DNA of 64,000 bases. Source: Aureispira sp050633105 (GTDB lineage Bacteria > Bacteroidota > Bacteroidia > Chitinophagales > Saprospiraceae). The notes under the pieces are model-generated. The model did not search any database and was not told the DNA's origin. It saw nothing but the letters and a program-made list of their open reading frames with translations. The stretch's first letter is position 1. Every line of letters begins with the position of its first letter. The stretch is taken from positions 15,017 through 79,016 of the forward strand of contig JBOEFW010000005.1 in the NCBI GenBank assembly GCA_050633105.1, written 5' to 3'. A program made the position numbers and the translations under genes. Of the stretch, positions 17,322 through 27,252 are shown piece by piece.

Positions 17322-20300
17322 TTAATGTGCCTCTTGTTCTTCTTTGACACTAGGCTCTACTTCTTCTCGACTAGCTTTTTCTCCTTCCCAAAGCCATCGC
17401 CAAGCCAAACGAGAATTGTTCATACTTAGGAGGAGTGGAGGTAGGATTAATAACATCGTAAAGGTTGCTGCTAATAATCCATAAGCAAGTGCAACCGCCA
17501 TTGGAATAAGGAATTGTGCTTGAAAACTAGTTTCAAATACAATTGGCATCAAACCAGCTACAGTCGTCACTGTTGTTAATAAAATAGGGCGAAAACGAGA
17601 TAAACTCGCCTCGATAACCGCCGCTCGGAAGGGCATACCTTCTTTGAGCAATCGATTCATAGTACTAATTAATACCAAACTATCATTGATAACAACCCCT
17701 GCTACAGCAAGGATACCAAACATGGATAAAATGCTGATCGCTAATCCATGAAACCAGTGTCCAATGACCACTCCAATGAATGCAAAAGGGATCAATAAAA
17801 GGACAATCAACGCTTGGTAGAAAGAACGGAAGGTGATAACAACCGTAAAGAAAACCAAGAGTAAAATCATAGGCAACCAACGTTGCAACGACTTTAAGGT
17901 ATCTGCTGCTCGTTCACTTTGTCCTTCATATAAGACTTGGACGCCAGGATATTTCTCTAGTAATTTAGGAACAATCTCGGTTTGTATTTCAGAAGTGATT
18001 TCCGTTGCAGAGGCTTTAATATTGGCTAAGGAAGCACTGACTTCCATTTTAGTTAAGCCATTGGTATGCGTGATTTTGAGTGCTTTGCGTTCTGGATTTA
18101 AATCCACCAATTCTTTGAGTGGATAAAGATTTTGACCGATACGGATTTTTAAATCCAACAAATCACTAAAAGATTGTCGCTCTTGTTTGGTATAACGCAG
18201 CCAAACTTTGACTTCATCCGTACCACGCTGCAAACGCTGGATTTCATACCCAAAATACCCTTGGCGAACTTGGCGAATAATGGTGGCAATATCCAGCCCT
18301 AGTGCTTTTGCTTTTTGTTTAAGTGTAATATGAAACTCCAAACCTCCTTTTTGGTCATTATCAGTAATGTCCTTGAGGCGGTCGTCTTTTTTGAGCATGC
18401 TTTTTAATTCATCTTTTACTTGGCGTAATTGATCCATATCATCGCCAACAAAACCCACTTGTACCGCTGCTCCAAAGATAGAGCGTTGTCCATAAGTTAG
18501 GGTTTCCGCTTCGTAGATTTCCCCTACTTCCTTTCGTAAAAGATTACTAAAATCATCGCTAGGCATATTTCGTGCTTCACCATCTAATAAAGAAATAAAC
18601 AAACTTCCTTCGTTAGAACTGGCAGACAAGCTTCGAGCTATCGATAGAATAACAGATTTTCCATCAGGTCGTTCTGCTTGTATTGTTTTATTAACTTTTG
18701 TTGCCGCCTCCTCAATGCGTTGAAGCAATTTGTTGGTGACATCTTCCGTTGTTCCTGCAGGTAATTTAAGCGAAACAATTACATCATCTCTATCCACAGA
18801 AGGGAAGAACGTCACTTTGACAAAACCACCTTTGACAACATTAATAGAAAGCATTAAAATAACAATACCAGAGGCAATAGCAATAGTTTTGTTATTAACA
18901 CAGAAACGCAAGACGGGCCCATAAATATTGAGTTTTAGAAAATTGAAAAAAGAAGTGCTGGTTCGCTCCAATACATTTTTCTCTTCACTTTTTTGCAAAT
19001 CTTTAGAATGTGCAATGTGCGCAGGTAGAATAAAAAAGCCTTCTATCAAAGAGAATCCTAGCGTAGTAATCACAACAAATGCAACACTAGAAAAGAAATC
19101 TCCCAATTGGCCTTCTATTAAAAAGAAAAGCGTGAAGAACCAACAAGTAGTCAAGACTGCTGAAATAACCGAAGGTAAAACCTCCATTACTCCTTCAATA
19201 GCCGCTTGCCGAGGAGGCATGTTTTGTTCATATTTTTGGAAAATATTCTCTGCAATAACAACGCCATCATCAACCAAAATACCAATGACCAAAATCAACC
19301 CAAATAGAGACAACATATTAATGTTGTAATTCGAGAAAGACATAATCAAAAACATTCCAGCAATGGAAATGGGAATACTTAGAGCTACCCAAAAAGCAAT
19401 ACGCGGTTTAAGGAAAAGACCCAAGAGTAAAAAGACCAAAAAGAAACCCATTAAGCCATTATTGACCAATAAGTCCGTTCGTTGTTGAATGCGCACACTA
19501 CCATCACTTAATAAATAGGCACGAACGCCTTCTTTACTGGTAGAATCCATAGGAGCATTCGCCGCATTGAATTCTTTAATATAGGCCTTGGCTGCGTCAG
19601 CTGTGGTAATAATATCCTCACTCAAACGACTCAAAACCTTAACCCGAACGGCTGGTTGCCCATTGTAATATTCTCTAGAGGGAACATCGGCCCATTGGTC
19701 GTGAATCGTTGCAATATCTTTTAGTAGGATAGGAGAACCATTTGGACTGGTCTGAATGATGGTGTTTTCCAATTGCTCCGCATAATAAACCTTGTTTTCT
19801 GCTCTTAGAATCACTTTATTTTGACCCATTTCTACATTACCGCCTGTCAACTCAATATTAGTGTTTTGAATTACTCTGGCGACTTCTGCAAAGGTCAATT
19901 GATAGGCATCTAAGGCATCTTCTCGAATGGCAATTTCAATTTCTTCCTCAGGATAACCACTGACTTCTACTTTTGAAATGTTGTCTTTTGCTAAGAGCTC
20001 CTGTTCTGCTTTTTCTCCAAACAGTTTGAGTGTTTTTAAATCCACGTCTCCACTAATCATAAGATCGGCAGCGGCATCCGTTCGCTCTTGTTTATAAATA
20101 ACAGGTTTTTCGGCATCCTCTGGAAAAGTATTAATGCGATCAATAGCGTTTTTGACATCATTGAGTACATCTTCTACTTCATAAGTACTGAGGATTTCTA
20201 TATTAACTGTAGAAAGGTTTTCCAAAGAGGTAGAATTTAATTTTTTGATTCCTTCCAAACCATCAATTTCTTCTTCCAGCTTAATGGTAATACCTTTCTC

Positions 20301-20480
20301 TACTTCTGTAGGAGATGCTCCCACATAAACTGTTTCTATAATAATGTTGCGGCTCTCAATGCGCGGAAACAGACTGCGCTGTATATTCATGGCAGAGAAC
20401 ACACCCAAGATAGCAATCAACAGCAGCAAGACATCTGCGGTGATGTGGTACTTGATAAAATATTGTATGGCGTTTTTCAT
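17322..20480 (-). CDS. RND efflux pump, inner-membrane permease (AcrB/MexB family)
   Basis: The length of 1052 residues is typical. There is one N-terminal span (VLLLLIAILGVFSAMNI), two large periplasmic loops and two blocks of five or six spans, giving the usual 12. The proton-relay Asp pair is present in the fourth span (GILVDDGVVIAEN). The porter domains show the duplicated arrangement of the AcrB/MexB/Cus family, but I cannot separate the HAE1 and heavy-metal subtypes from sequence. It exports substrates across the periplasm using the proton gradient, with the adaptor encoded 57 bases upstream and the TolC channel downstream. Confidence 0.93.
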   Translation of the reverse strand: MKNAIQYFIKYHITADVLLLLIAILGVFSAMNIQRSLFPRIESRNIIIETVYVGASPTEVEKGITIKLEEEIDGLEGIKKLNSTSLENLSTVNIEILSTYEVEDVLNDVKNAIDRINTFPEDAEKPVIYKQERTDAAADLMISGDVDLKTLKLFGEKAEQELLAKDNISKVEVSGYPEEEIEIAIREDALDAYQLTFAEVARVIQNTNIELTGGNVEMGQNKVILRAENKVYYAEQLENTIIQTSPNGSPILLKDIATIHDQWADVPSREYYNGQPAVRVKVLSRLSEDIITTADAAKAYIKEFNAANAPMDSTSKEGVRAYLLSDGSVRIQQRTDLLVNNGLMGFFLVFLLLGLFLKPRIAFWVALSIPISIAGMFLIMSFSNYNINMLSLFGLILVIGILVDDGVVIAENIFQKYEQNMPPRQAAIEGVMEVLPSVISAVLTTCWFFTLFFLIEGQLGDFFSSVAFVVITTLGFSLIEGFFILPAHIAHSKDLQKSEEKNVLERTSTSFFNFLKLNIYGPVLRFCVNNKTIAIASGIVILMLSINVVKGGFVKVTFFPSVDRDDVIVSLKLPAGTTEDVTNKLLQRIEEAATKVNKTIQAERPDGKSVILSIARSLSASSNEGSLFISLLDGEARNMPSDDFSNLLRKEVGEIYEAETLTYGQRSIFGAAVQVGFVGDDMDQLRQVKDELKSMLKKDDRLKDITDNDQKGGLEFHITLKQKAKALGLDIATIIRQVRQGYFGYEIQRLQRGTDEVKVWLRYTKQERQSFSDLLDLKIRIGQNLYPLKELVDLNPERKALKITHTNGLTKMEVSASLANIKASATEITSEIQTEIVPKLLEKYPGVQVLYEGQSERAADTLKSLQRWLPMILLLVFFTVVITFRSFYQALIVLLLIPFAFIGVVIGHWFHGLAISILSMFGILAVAGVVINDSLVLISTMNRLLKEGMPFRAAVIEASLSRFRPILLTTVTTVAGLMPIVFETSFQAQFLIPMAVALAYGLLAATFTMLLILPPLLLSMNNSRLAWRWLWEGEKASREEVEPSVKEEQEAH

Positions 20481-20537
20481 GATAATTTTAACTTAAAAAA
20501 GAAGAACTACATTAGTTGTATTATTCTTGGGAGAACG

Positions 20538-21677
20538 CTACTTAATGAGTTGAACGGGCATTCCTTCGTAAGCCCCTAAAATGGTTTGAGCCAAGACGGT
20601 AATGCCACCAGTTAGCCCTTTGACATACATGTCATTGCCATCTAATTTGACAACTTCTATGGTACTCAATACCAGTTGTCCATTATTCACGGTATATACT
20701 TTATTCGCATTCACCAACAGTGTACGAGGCAACACCATTACTTCTCCTAAAGATTTGGTCTGAACGGTTCCATTTAAGAACATTCCTTCACTTAATTTAG
20801 AACTATTGAGGGTGATGTAGACTTTCTGCGTCTGTGTTTTCTCATCAATGACTTTCCCAAAACGATCCACAGTACCTGTCCAATCATCTTTAGTAGCTTC
20901 CGAATAAAGACGAACTTTATTTCCACGCTTTAAAAAATCCACATCATATAAAGAAACAGTGGCTTCCAATTCATAACGAGAGGGGTGGGTCAGTTCACCG
21001 AGTTTCTGACCACTGCGCACCAAGGCTCCTTCATAAACAGCCGCATTGGTTAAAATTCCATCAAAAGGAGCATAAATTTTATACTTCGTTAAGCGATATT
21101 CTTGGCGCTTGATGGTGAGATATTGATTGTTAATGTTGCGCGCGGCGACATAGTATTTTTCACGTTTACTTTTGGTGGTAGGTAATTCTTGAATGGGCTG
21201 TTGAACATCAAAGGCACTGATGTACTGTTCCCAAGCCTCAAAATTATCAGCATAATCTGTTTTGAAATCAGGGAGCAAGGCAATCAAAGCGCTGTACAAT
21301 TGACTTTTGGCTGCTTGCAATTCTAAGCGCGCTTCTGTATCATCTAGGCGCAAGAGCAATTGCCCTTTGGAGAAGCGGATGCCTTCTCTAAATTCCTTAC
21401 CCGCTTTCTCAATTTTTCCTGTTACTTCTGAGAATAAATCAATTTTTTGGCGAGCGACTACTTTGCCTGTAAGGAGTACCTTTGAAGAGCGATTTTCATT
21501 GCTTACTACTCGTCCATAAACATAGGTTGCTTCTCGTACAGGGGAAGTTTTTTCCGTTTCTACTGTTGTTTCTTTTTTACTAGAGCTGCCTAGTTTATCA
21601 GCAAAATAAAGACCTCCTACCAAAATAAGGAGACCAATAACTACACTAACTTTTCTTAAAATTTTACTTTGACTCAT
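20538..21677 (-). CDS. RND periplasmic adaptor (membrane fusion protein)
   Basis: The 379-residue protein has an N-terminal membrane anchor (VSVVIGLLILVGGLYFADKL). A biotinyl/lipoyl-like half follows (GKVVARQKIDLFSEVTGKIE), then a helical hairpin (LLRLDDTEARLELQAAKSQL), the second lipoyl half (IYAPFDGILTNAAVYEGALV) and a beta-barrel plus membrane-proximal domain. The hairpin region carries an insertion-like segment (about residues 120-165). It links the pump to TolC and is the first gene of the operon. No clean promoter was found in the 230 bases upstream, although several T-rich stretches are present. Confidence 0.92.
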   Translation of the reverse strand: MSQSKILRKVSVVIGLLILVGGLYFADKLGSSSKKETTVETEKTSPVREATYVYGRVVSNENRSSKVLLTGKVVARQKIDLFSEVTGKIEKAGKEFREGIRFSKGQLLLRLDDTEARLELQAAKSQLYSALIALLPDFKTDYADNFEAWEQYISAFDVQQPIQELPTTKSKREKYYVAARNINNQYLTIKRQEYRLTKYKIYAPFDGILTNAAVYEGALVRSGQKLGELTHPSRYELEATVSLYDVDFLKRGNKVRLYSEATKDDWTGTVDRFGKVIDEKTQTQKVYITLNSSKLSEGMFLNGTVQTKSLGEVMVLPRTLLVNANKVYTVNNGQLVLSTIEVVKLDGNDMYVKGLTGGITVLAQTILGAYEGMPVQLIK

Positions 21678-21851
21678 GTTATAACCCTTTCTAGGATAAT
21701 TAGCTATTAAAAAAAAGCACGTTGCATTATGATTTTGTGCCTAGGTGCTACAAGTATAGATCAAAAAAGTTGCCTTTTAGAGCGAAGAATTCTTCTTTTC
21801 AACCAAAGGCACTATATCTTCAATAAACAACAACGGAATGGCCGAAACGAA

Positions 21852-21891
21852 AAAAAAGGTTGATTTTGCTACTGCAAAATCAACCTTTTTT
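21852..21891 (-). terminator. Terminator of the ferredoxin gene
   Basis: An 18-bp perfect stem (AAAAAAGGTTGATTTTGC and its complement) has a four-base loop. On the minus strand it ends in a T run just after the ferredoxin stop. Confidence 0.85.
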
Positions 21892-21911
21892 AAACTATAC
21901 AAAATCGTCTG

Positions 21912-22259
21912 TTAGACGTGCAAAATTGCTTTCTTTTGGAGTAGACGCTCTTCTGATTCTACATGTTTCTCATCAGGAACACAACAATCAACAGGACATA
22001 CCGCAGCACATTGAGGTTCTTCGTGAAAACCTACACATTCTGTACATTTATCGGTTACAATATAATAGAAGTCATCCTCAACGGGGGCGCGCATCTGATC
22101 GGCATCTACTTCTTGCCCGTCTACCAAGGCAAAAATGCCTTCTGCACCAGTACCGTCTGCATAAGCCCATTCTACACCACCATCATAGATCGCGTTGTTG
22201 GGGCATTCTGGCTCACAAGCACCACAATTAATGCATTCGTCAGTAATATAAATAGCCAT
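21912..22259 (-). CDS. 4Fe-4S dicluster ferredoxin
   Basis: The 115-residue protein has a first cluster motif CINCGACEPECP at residues 9-20 (Cx2Cx2Cx3CP). The second is C-x2-C...C-x3-CP around residues 72-90, with an insertion (TECVGFHEEPQCAAVCP) between the second and third Cys. This arrangement is characteristic of bacterial two-[4Fe-4S] ferredoxins with a long loop. It carries electrons in the cytosol; the partner enzymes are not encoded nearby. The gene stands alone, with a good -33/-7 promoter upstream and a strong terminator downstream. Plus-strand readings over the same bases are shadows. Confidence 0.93.
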   Translation of the reverse strand: MAIYITDECINCGACEPECPNNAIYDGGVEWAYADGTGAEGIFALVDGQEVDADQMRAPVEDDFYYIVTDKCTECVGFHEEPQCAAVCPVDCCVPDEKHVESEERLLQKKAILHV

Positions 22260-22309
22260 TGATTAGTAATTGTAAAATGAACAAATGATCCCAACTTAAA
22301 AGCGGGACA

Positions 22310-22340
22310 CAAAACTAATTATAATGCTAACAATAAACAA
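22310..22340 (-). promoter_or_regulatory. Bacteroidota-type promoter for the ferredoxin gene
   Basis: On the minus strand TTG (22338-22340) is separated by 20 bases from TAGTTTTG (22310-22317), matching the TTTG / TAnnTTTG pattern of the Bacteroidota primary sigma factor. It lies about 50 bases upstream of the ATG. Confidence 0.6.
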
Positions 22341-22627
22341 GCCGTCTGCGTTCTAAAAAGTATTTCTTTTGTAAATCTTTGACAGAAACTGGATGGGAGT
22401 ACATGTATTTGATGATACTTTAGGTGAATCCAACTATACTTTTACCCATTTTACCACACTACTAGTCGTTGGTGGTTTGATTATGGTTATTTGTTCTGCT
22501 TTATCAAAAGGGTAGGACAGAACAGTCGTGCTTAGCACAAAAACTGTGCTTAACTTCAACCGTGTGGTCAATGTTTGGAAGTGGAAAAGGAGGCGATAAT
22601 AAGAGAAGAAACACCAAGACATAAAAA
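22341..22627. other. Intergenic stretch without visible gene
   Basis: Only a short weak hairpin around AGCACAAAAACTGTGCT (near 22535) stands out. A 62-codon minus-strand reading (22434-22622) has no family features or good start context. Confidence 0.5.
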
Positions 22628-22664
22628 AGCAGGATTCCTTTTAGGGTTTAAAAAGAATCCTGCT
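22628..22664 (-). terminator. Terminator of the SBBP-repeat gene
   Basis: The stem AGCAGGATTC / GAATCCTGCT is extended by A/T pairs after one bulge. On the minus strand TTTTTTAT follows. Confidence 0.8.
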
Positions 22665-22681
22665 AGTAATAAAAAAGGACT

Positions 22682-24727
22682 TTATTGCTTAATGAGTTTG
22701 GTAATGGTTTGACTGGTGGAAGTGAGTATGGAAATAGAATAAACACCAGCAGGGAATTGTCCTAATTCTAGGGTTGTAGTAGGCTGGTTTATCCATTGTT
22801 TGGATAGAACAACACGTCCATGAACATCCAGCACAGTGATCGATAATTCTTGTGTTGATGGAGTAGAAATAAAGACGATTCCAGTAGTAGGGTTCGGGTA
22901 AATCTGAAAATTATTCGTAGCAACTTGCTCTACTCCAATGACGGTAACATTATAACAGTTAGAACGAATACTACAACCATTTTGAGTCGTGATTACAACA
23001 GCATAATCTCCACTATTCGAAGGCGTGAAGGATACATTATTGCCACCAGTCAAGGCTCCGCCAGTATTGCAATCAATCCATTGGTAACTGGCTCCAACCG
23101 CATTAGCTGTTAGGACATTGCCATTAAGTGTTACAGTGGTGTCTACTATAGCGAGCGTGAGATCTAAAGTGACAATACTGTCACAACCGTTAAGTGAAGC
23201 GCCAATAAGGGTATCTGTTGCGGTATTATTACTACTGGTATAAGTGATGCCATTGGACCAAGTATAGCTATTACAAGTGGTAATGGCATCCACTCCTCTA
23301 CCAACAGAGCAAGCGCTTAGTTTCTCTACAAAGGCATCATAATCCCCTGCTGAAGCTAAGAATAAGCTATCTGAACCAGGATCAAAATCGACGCTGTCTC
23401 TATAGTAGCCCGTGAAATAAACATTATTGGCCTGATCCGTAATTACCCCTCTTCCTAGATCATTACCAACAGCACCAATATTTTTGACCCAAATCAAATT
23501 GGCGTTAGAATCTATCTTCTGAATAAACGCATCGTAATTACCAGTAGCTGTTACATTAAAAACACCTGCTCCTAGATCAAAATCTACAACACCTGTAAAG
23601 TGCCCAACCAAATAAACATGGCCAGTAGCATCTGTTGTAATTGAACGTCCATCATCAAAAGAACTGCCTCCTAGTCCTCGCACCCAGATAAAATCTCCAT
23701 TAGCCGTTAGTTTTTGTAGGTAAACATCATCGCTCCCATTAGACGTCAAACTAACGGAACCCATGCCAGGATCAAAATCTACAGTATTGTTAAAACGACC
23801 GAGACTGTAAATATTTCCACTGGGATCTATGGTAATCGAGTGGGCTTCATCTAAACCAATCCCACCCATTTGTTTGGCCCACTCAAAGTCACCTACTGCA
23901 TTTAATTTTTGGATGAAAATATCCGTACCACCAATGGCCGTAAAATTGAAGATAGCAACACCAGGATCAAAATCTATGATTCCTGAGAAATCTCCAGTAG
24001 TGTAAACATTGTTGTTCGCATCCAATGCAATGGAAAAAACTTCGTTAGCTGAATTGCCCAAAATAGATTTCGCCCAAACTAAATTGCCACTAGGGTCTAA
24101 TTTCTGTATAAAGGAACTAGAATTATTACCTGCGTTAAAAGAAACAACACCCATATTAGGGTCAAAATCTACACTATCGTTAAAACGCCCTGCTACATAA
24201 ATATTTCCTTGAAGGTCTGTAGTAATGGTATTACCTTCATCAAAAGCAATACCGCCCATTTGTTTCACCCAAAGAAAGTTGCCATTGACATCTAATTTAA
24301 GAACAAAAATATCTGCATTTCCATTGGCAACTAAATTGACAGTTGTTGTACTGGGGTCAAAATCTACAGTATCTCTAAAGCTTCCTGTAATATAGAGGTT
24401 ACCATTCTTATCCGAACTTATCGCTGTCGCATCATCTGTTCCTGTACCACCTAAGCCAATCGCCCAAATGAAATTACCATCGGTATCTAGTTTTTGAATA
24501 AAAATATCATTTCTTCCTTTGGTAATAAGGTTAAAGATATTGGTACTAGGGTCAAAATCGGCGGTATCTCTAAAGGTGCCTACAGTATAGACATTATCAT
24601 TAATATCTAAAGTGATGGATTTGCTTCTATCGCCTTGTACGCCCCCTGCACGGGTGGCCCACAAGAAATCTTGTGCAGATAAATTAACAACAATAAAAAA
24701 GAAACTGATTAATGTAAGAATTCTCAT
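22682..24727 (-). CDS. SBBP-repeat surface protein with T9SS sorting domain
   Basis: I start at the ATG at 24727, giving MRILTLISFFFIVVNLSAQ, a clear signal peptide; a Met six codons earlier is an alternative. A longer reading to 24829 would span the likely promoter. Seven SBBP-type beta-propeller repeats of about 50 residues follow, each with [VIA]DFDP, FIQKLD and GN-Y-TG-F motifs. A short Cys-containing linker (CNSYTWSNGITY) and a PKD-like segment follow. The last 75 residues are a T9SS type A domain (IYPNPTTGIVFIS...KLIKQ). The protein is expected at the cell surface or secreted; its ligand is unknown. A terminator follows closely. Confidence 0.88.
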   Translation of the reverse strand: MRILTLISFFFIVVNLSAQDFLWATRAGGVQGDRSKSITLDINDNVYTVGTFRDTADFDPSTNIFNLITKGRNDIFIQKLDTDGNFIWAIGLGGTGTDDATAISSDKNGNLYITGSFRDTVDFDPSTTTVNLVANGNADIFVLKLDVNGNFLWVKQMGGIAFDEGNTITTDLQGNIYVAGRFNDSVDFDPNMGVVSFNAGNNSSSFIQKLDPSGNLVWAKSILGNSANEVFSIALDANNNVYTTGDFSGIIDFDPGVAIFNFTAIGGTDIFIQKLNAVGDFEWAKQMGGIGLDEAHSITIDPSGNIYSLGRFNNTVDFDPGMGSVSLTSNGSDDVYLQKLTANGDFIWVRGLGGSSFDDGRSITTDATGHVYLVGHFTGVVDFDLGAGVFNVTATGNYDAFIQKIDSNANLIWVKNIGAVGNDLGRGVITDQANNVYFTGYYRDSVDFDPGSDSLFLASAGDYDAFVEKLSACSVGRGVDAITTCNSYTWSNGITYTSSNNTATDTLIGASLNGCDSIVTLDLTLAIVDTTVTLNGNVLTANAVGASYQWIDCNTGGALTGGNNVSFTPSNSGDYAVVITTQNGCSIRSNCYNVTVIGVEQVATNNFQIYPNPTTGIVFISTPSTQELSITVLDVHGRVVLSKQWINQPTTTLELGQFPAGVYSISILTSTSQTITKLIKQ

Positions 24728-24783
24728 AGGGGAATGATTGTTCATTAAAAAAAAGACCAAAGTATTTCTGATCAAGTGTTGTA

Positions 24784-24791
24784 CAAAGATA
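24784..24791 (-). promoter_or_regulatory. Candidate -7 element for the SBBP gene
   Basis: TATCTTTG on the minus strand matches TAnnTTTG exactly, 57 bases before the chosen start. The -33 element is weak (TTTAA). Confidence 0.45.
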
Positions 24792-25016
24792 CTATTTACT
24801 TCAATAACTTTATTAAAGAAATAATTCAAACAAAAGATAGCGGCAAGGACAAAAAGTGGAGTAGGAAAGTCGTAAGCGTAAAGAAGTGAAGAAACTCAAC
24901 AACTTGGTTTTAGAACAATTAGGATTATTGAAAGCCTTCTAACATTTGTATCAAAAAAAGAGGCAATGGACATGCTACTTTCTCAAAAAAAACTTAAAAA
25001 TAGGAGTGTAGTGCGT

Positions 25017-26027
25017 CTATTGGTTTAAGGCCCATTGTGTCTCTATCGCAGCAACCATATCTACAATTTTCAAATCTTGCATACAGTTGAAATGCCCTTT
25101 AGGGCAGCTAGCCCGCCCAATTTTTGTACAAGGTCGACAGGTTAATTCATTTTGAGCTATGTGTAGAGCAGGAGGTGCGGTATCAGGTAAATAAGGAAAG
25201 AGACCAAAGGCAGGGTGAGTGCTTCCCCATAAGACCACCAAAGGGCGTTTGAAGGCAGCGGCTAGATGCATGAGTCCAGTGTCATGGGCAACAACAACCC
25301 GTGCTTGTTGAACCAAGGAGGCTGATTGATTAATGGAGAGTTGTCCACAGGTATTAATAACCTGTGGCCCCGCTTGTTCTATTTGGTGGGCAGCGGTTTG
25401 GTCGTCAGGGCCTCCTAGTAAGACAATGAGATGCTGTGGAAGTGCTTGACAGAGTTGTTTTAAGCGTTCTGTAGGAAGGCGTTTGGTGGCATGCGCTGCG
25501 CCAATGACTAAGCCAATGTAGGCTTGTTGTGCTAGACGTGGATCAAGTTGTGCTGGGTGGATCGTTTGACCTTCAGGGATAAAATGATCCAATCCTAAAC
25601 CATCATTTTGAAGTTGTAGAGGAGCCAACCCTAAACGATAACGCTCTGCAATGGGGATGTTGGGTAGTTTGTTGATATGAAATTGCGTGAACAGCCATTT
25701 TTTGAAGCTTAATTTGTCAAAGGATAAGACTGTTTTCTGGAGCACGCGTCTCACTTGGAGTGTCCGCCAATTCTTATGTAAATCTAGCACCCAATCATAG
25801 TTTTCTGTTTTCAAGTCCACTAATACCTTTTCTAAAGGATGCTTTTCTTTATCAAAGACAAAAACTTTGTCTACATGAGGGTTAGCTGTTAGTAAACTAG
25901 CAAATTGGCGCTTGACTAAGTAATGTACTTGTGCATTAGGGATTTGTTGTTTTAACCAACGAGGAATAGGGCTGGTTGCCACTAAATCTCCTATAGAACT
26001 AAAGCGTAAAATCAAAAACTTAGGCAT
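25017..26027 (-). CDS. Glycosyltransferase family 9 (heptosyltransferase-like)
   Basis: I chose the ATG at 26027 (MPKFLILRFSSIGD); a longer reading would run into the upstream gene. The N-terminal Rossmann domain carries the family opening FSSIGDLVATSPIPRWLK. The C-terminal donor domain has IGAAHATKRLP, GGPDD, HDTGLMHLAAA and a Pro-rich LWGSTHPAFG motif. A final Cys cluster (CxxC...C...C near residue 310) is typical of the family. It transfers ADP-heptose or a related sugar to lipopolysaccharide core on the cytosolic face of the inner membrane; the acceptor is not certain. It follows the T9SS surface-protein gene by 14 bases, so the two form an operon. Confidence 0.9.
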   Translation of the reverse strand: MPKFLILRFSSIGDLVATSPIPRWLKQQIPNAQVHYLVKRQFASLLTANPHVDKVFVFDKEKHPLEKVLVDLKTENYDWVLDLHKNWRTLQVRRVLQKTVLSFDKLSFKKWLFTQFHINKLPNIPIAERYRLGLAPLQLQNDGLGLDHFIPEGQTIHPAQLDPRLAQQAYIGLVIGAAHATKRLPTERLKQLCQALPQHLIVLLGGPDDQTAAHQIEQAGPQVINTCGQLSINQSASLVQQARVVVAHDTGLMHLAAAFKRPLVVLWGSTHPAFGLFPYLPDTAPPALHIAQNELTCRPCTKIGRASCPKGHFNCMQDLKIVDMVAAIETQWALNQ

Positions 26028-26041
26028 AGAGCAATGGTGTT

Positions 26042-27019
26042 TTACAGAAGAATTAGTGTTTGATAAAAAGCTTGCTCGTCTACCCAAAAAGTAAGCGTGT
26101 AGTAGCCACTTTTAAGAGCGGGAAAGGAGAGGGGCAATACTGGTTGTTGGGCTTCCCAGACAAGTTGTCCCAAGCTGTTGTATAAGAACAAATTTTGAGG
26201 ACGTTGATCAGAACTGTATTGTAAAACTTGTCCAACAGGAAGTGGGTTGGGAAACCAATAGGTGCTACTTGTTGGCAATTGTTGAATATTGTTGTGTAAA
26301 TTTTGGTGAATGACGCCTACTGCGTCTAGGTCAAAACCGCTAGAAGCAAAGGGCGTATTCCAAGGATCATTAACTTTATACCCTCTGCTGTCACGACTGG
26401 CATAGGCCTCTTGTAGACTGCCAACAGCATCAATAAGGCGTACATGCGTGACTGCATTGATGTTGAGAATGGCAGAATCTCCACGTAGTTCTTCTAAATC
26501 AAAAGGCGTCCCATAATTGCCTTTGTATTTGCCTGCTAAATTGTACAATTCGCGCGGATTAACGGCTCCAAAAGAGCCTACTTGTGTTGTTGTGTCGGTA
26601 TTAGAAATCGCAGGAAAGCGCACGAACGTTTGTCCATCAGAACTCACCTCTACAAAAGCCAATTCTAGAAAGGTGTTGTTAAAGGCATTCTCAAAAACCG
26701 CAAAATCAGCGCCTGCTCCATTTCGAATAGGACGAGCAAAGGTTAAAGTGGCGTTGCCGCCATCGCCTAAACTGAGGACAAAACCATCTCCTGCAGGGCC
26801 TGTTGCATGCAACAAGGTCCCTGAACTCGCCAAGCCCAAACTAGGCTGACTAATATCCATTGGCCCACGGTGGGCGATACAAGTAGTCGCCCAAGCTACT
26901 AAAATACTAGAATCTTTGGCGATGGCTGTACTGCCAATTTCACCCGCAGCAGGTGCAAATTGTCCCAATGATCCCCCTGGAAAAAGCAAGACAAGAACAA
27001 CAACAAGAAAATAGTTCAT
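26042..27019 (-). CDS. T9SS-sorted cell-surface protein (325 aa)
   Basis: The ATG at 27019 gives MNYFLVVVLVLLFPGGSLG, a good signal peptide; the upstream TTG alternative adds seven residues. The body is one beta-rich domain with GDGGNATLTFARPIRNGAGA, FAVFENAF, LELAFVEVSSDGQTFVRFP and FDLDAVGVIHQN. This pattern is common to Bacteroidota surface proteins often found next to metal or cobalamin transport genes. A C-terminal T9SS domain follows (YWFPNPLPVGQVLQY...LILL). It is expected to be exported and attached to the surface. It shares a transcript with the glycosyltransferase gene. No transporter gene is adjacent here. Confidence 0.8.
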   Translation of the reverse strand: MNYFLVVVLVLLFPGGSLGQFAPAAGEIGSTAIAKDSSILVAWATTCIAHRGPMDISQPSLGLASSGTLLHATGPAGDGFVLSLGDGGNATLTFARPIRNGAGADFAVFENAFNNTFLELAFVEVSSDGQTFVRFPAISNTDTTTQVGSFGAVNPRELYNLAGKYKGNYGTPFDLEELRGDSAILNINAVTHVRLIDAVGSLQEAYASRDSRGYKVNDPWNTPFASSGFDLDAVGVIHQNLHNNIQQLPTSSTYWFPNPLPVGQVLQYSSDQRPQNLFLYNSLGQLVWEAQQPVLPLSFPALKSGYYTLTFWVDEQAFYQTLILL

Positions 27020-27252
27020 AAGAGAGAGAATATTAAACAATAAAAAACAAATTGTTTCAAATGATCAAACTTTTTTGTTTTCTCAACTAAATATAATATA
27101 TTGCAACAGCGCACAAAAGTACAAGAAAAGCGCTAAAAAGAAGAACCCACTGCAAGGTGGTTGAGGAAGTTATAAACACCAATTCAAGACAAGCCCCATT
27201 TTTCACTATTCCTTGACGGCAGAAAAACAGGAGCTAATAAGAGCTAAGAAAC

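Noticed and set aside
21860..22262. Plus-strand ORFs over the ferredoxin gene
   Set aside because: They mirror the Cys-rich ferredoxin frame, and their His/Arg-rich translation has no family match.
22434..22622. Minus-strand 62-codon reading before the SBBP gene terminator
   Set aside because: There is no domain pattern, and it sits in a spacer between a ferredoxin promoter and a terminator.
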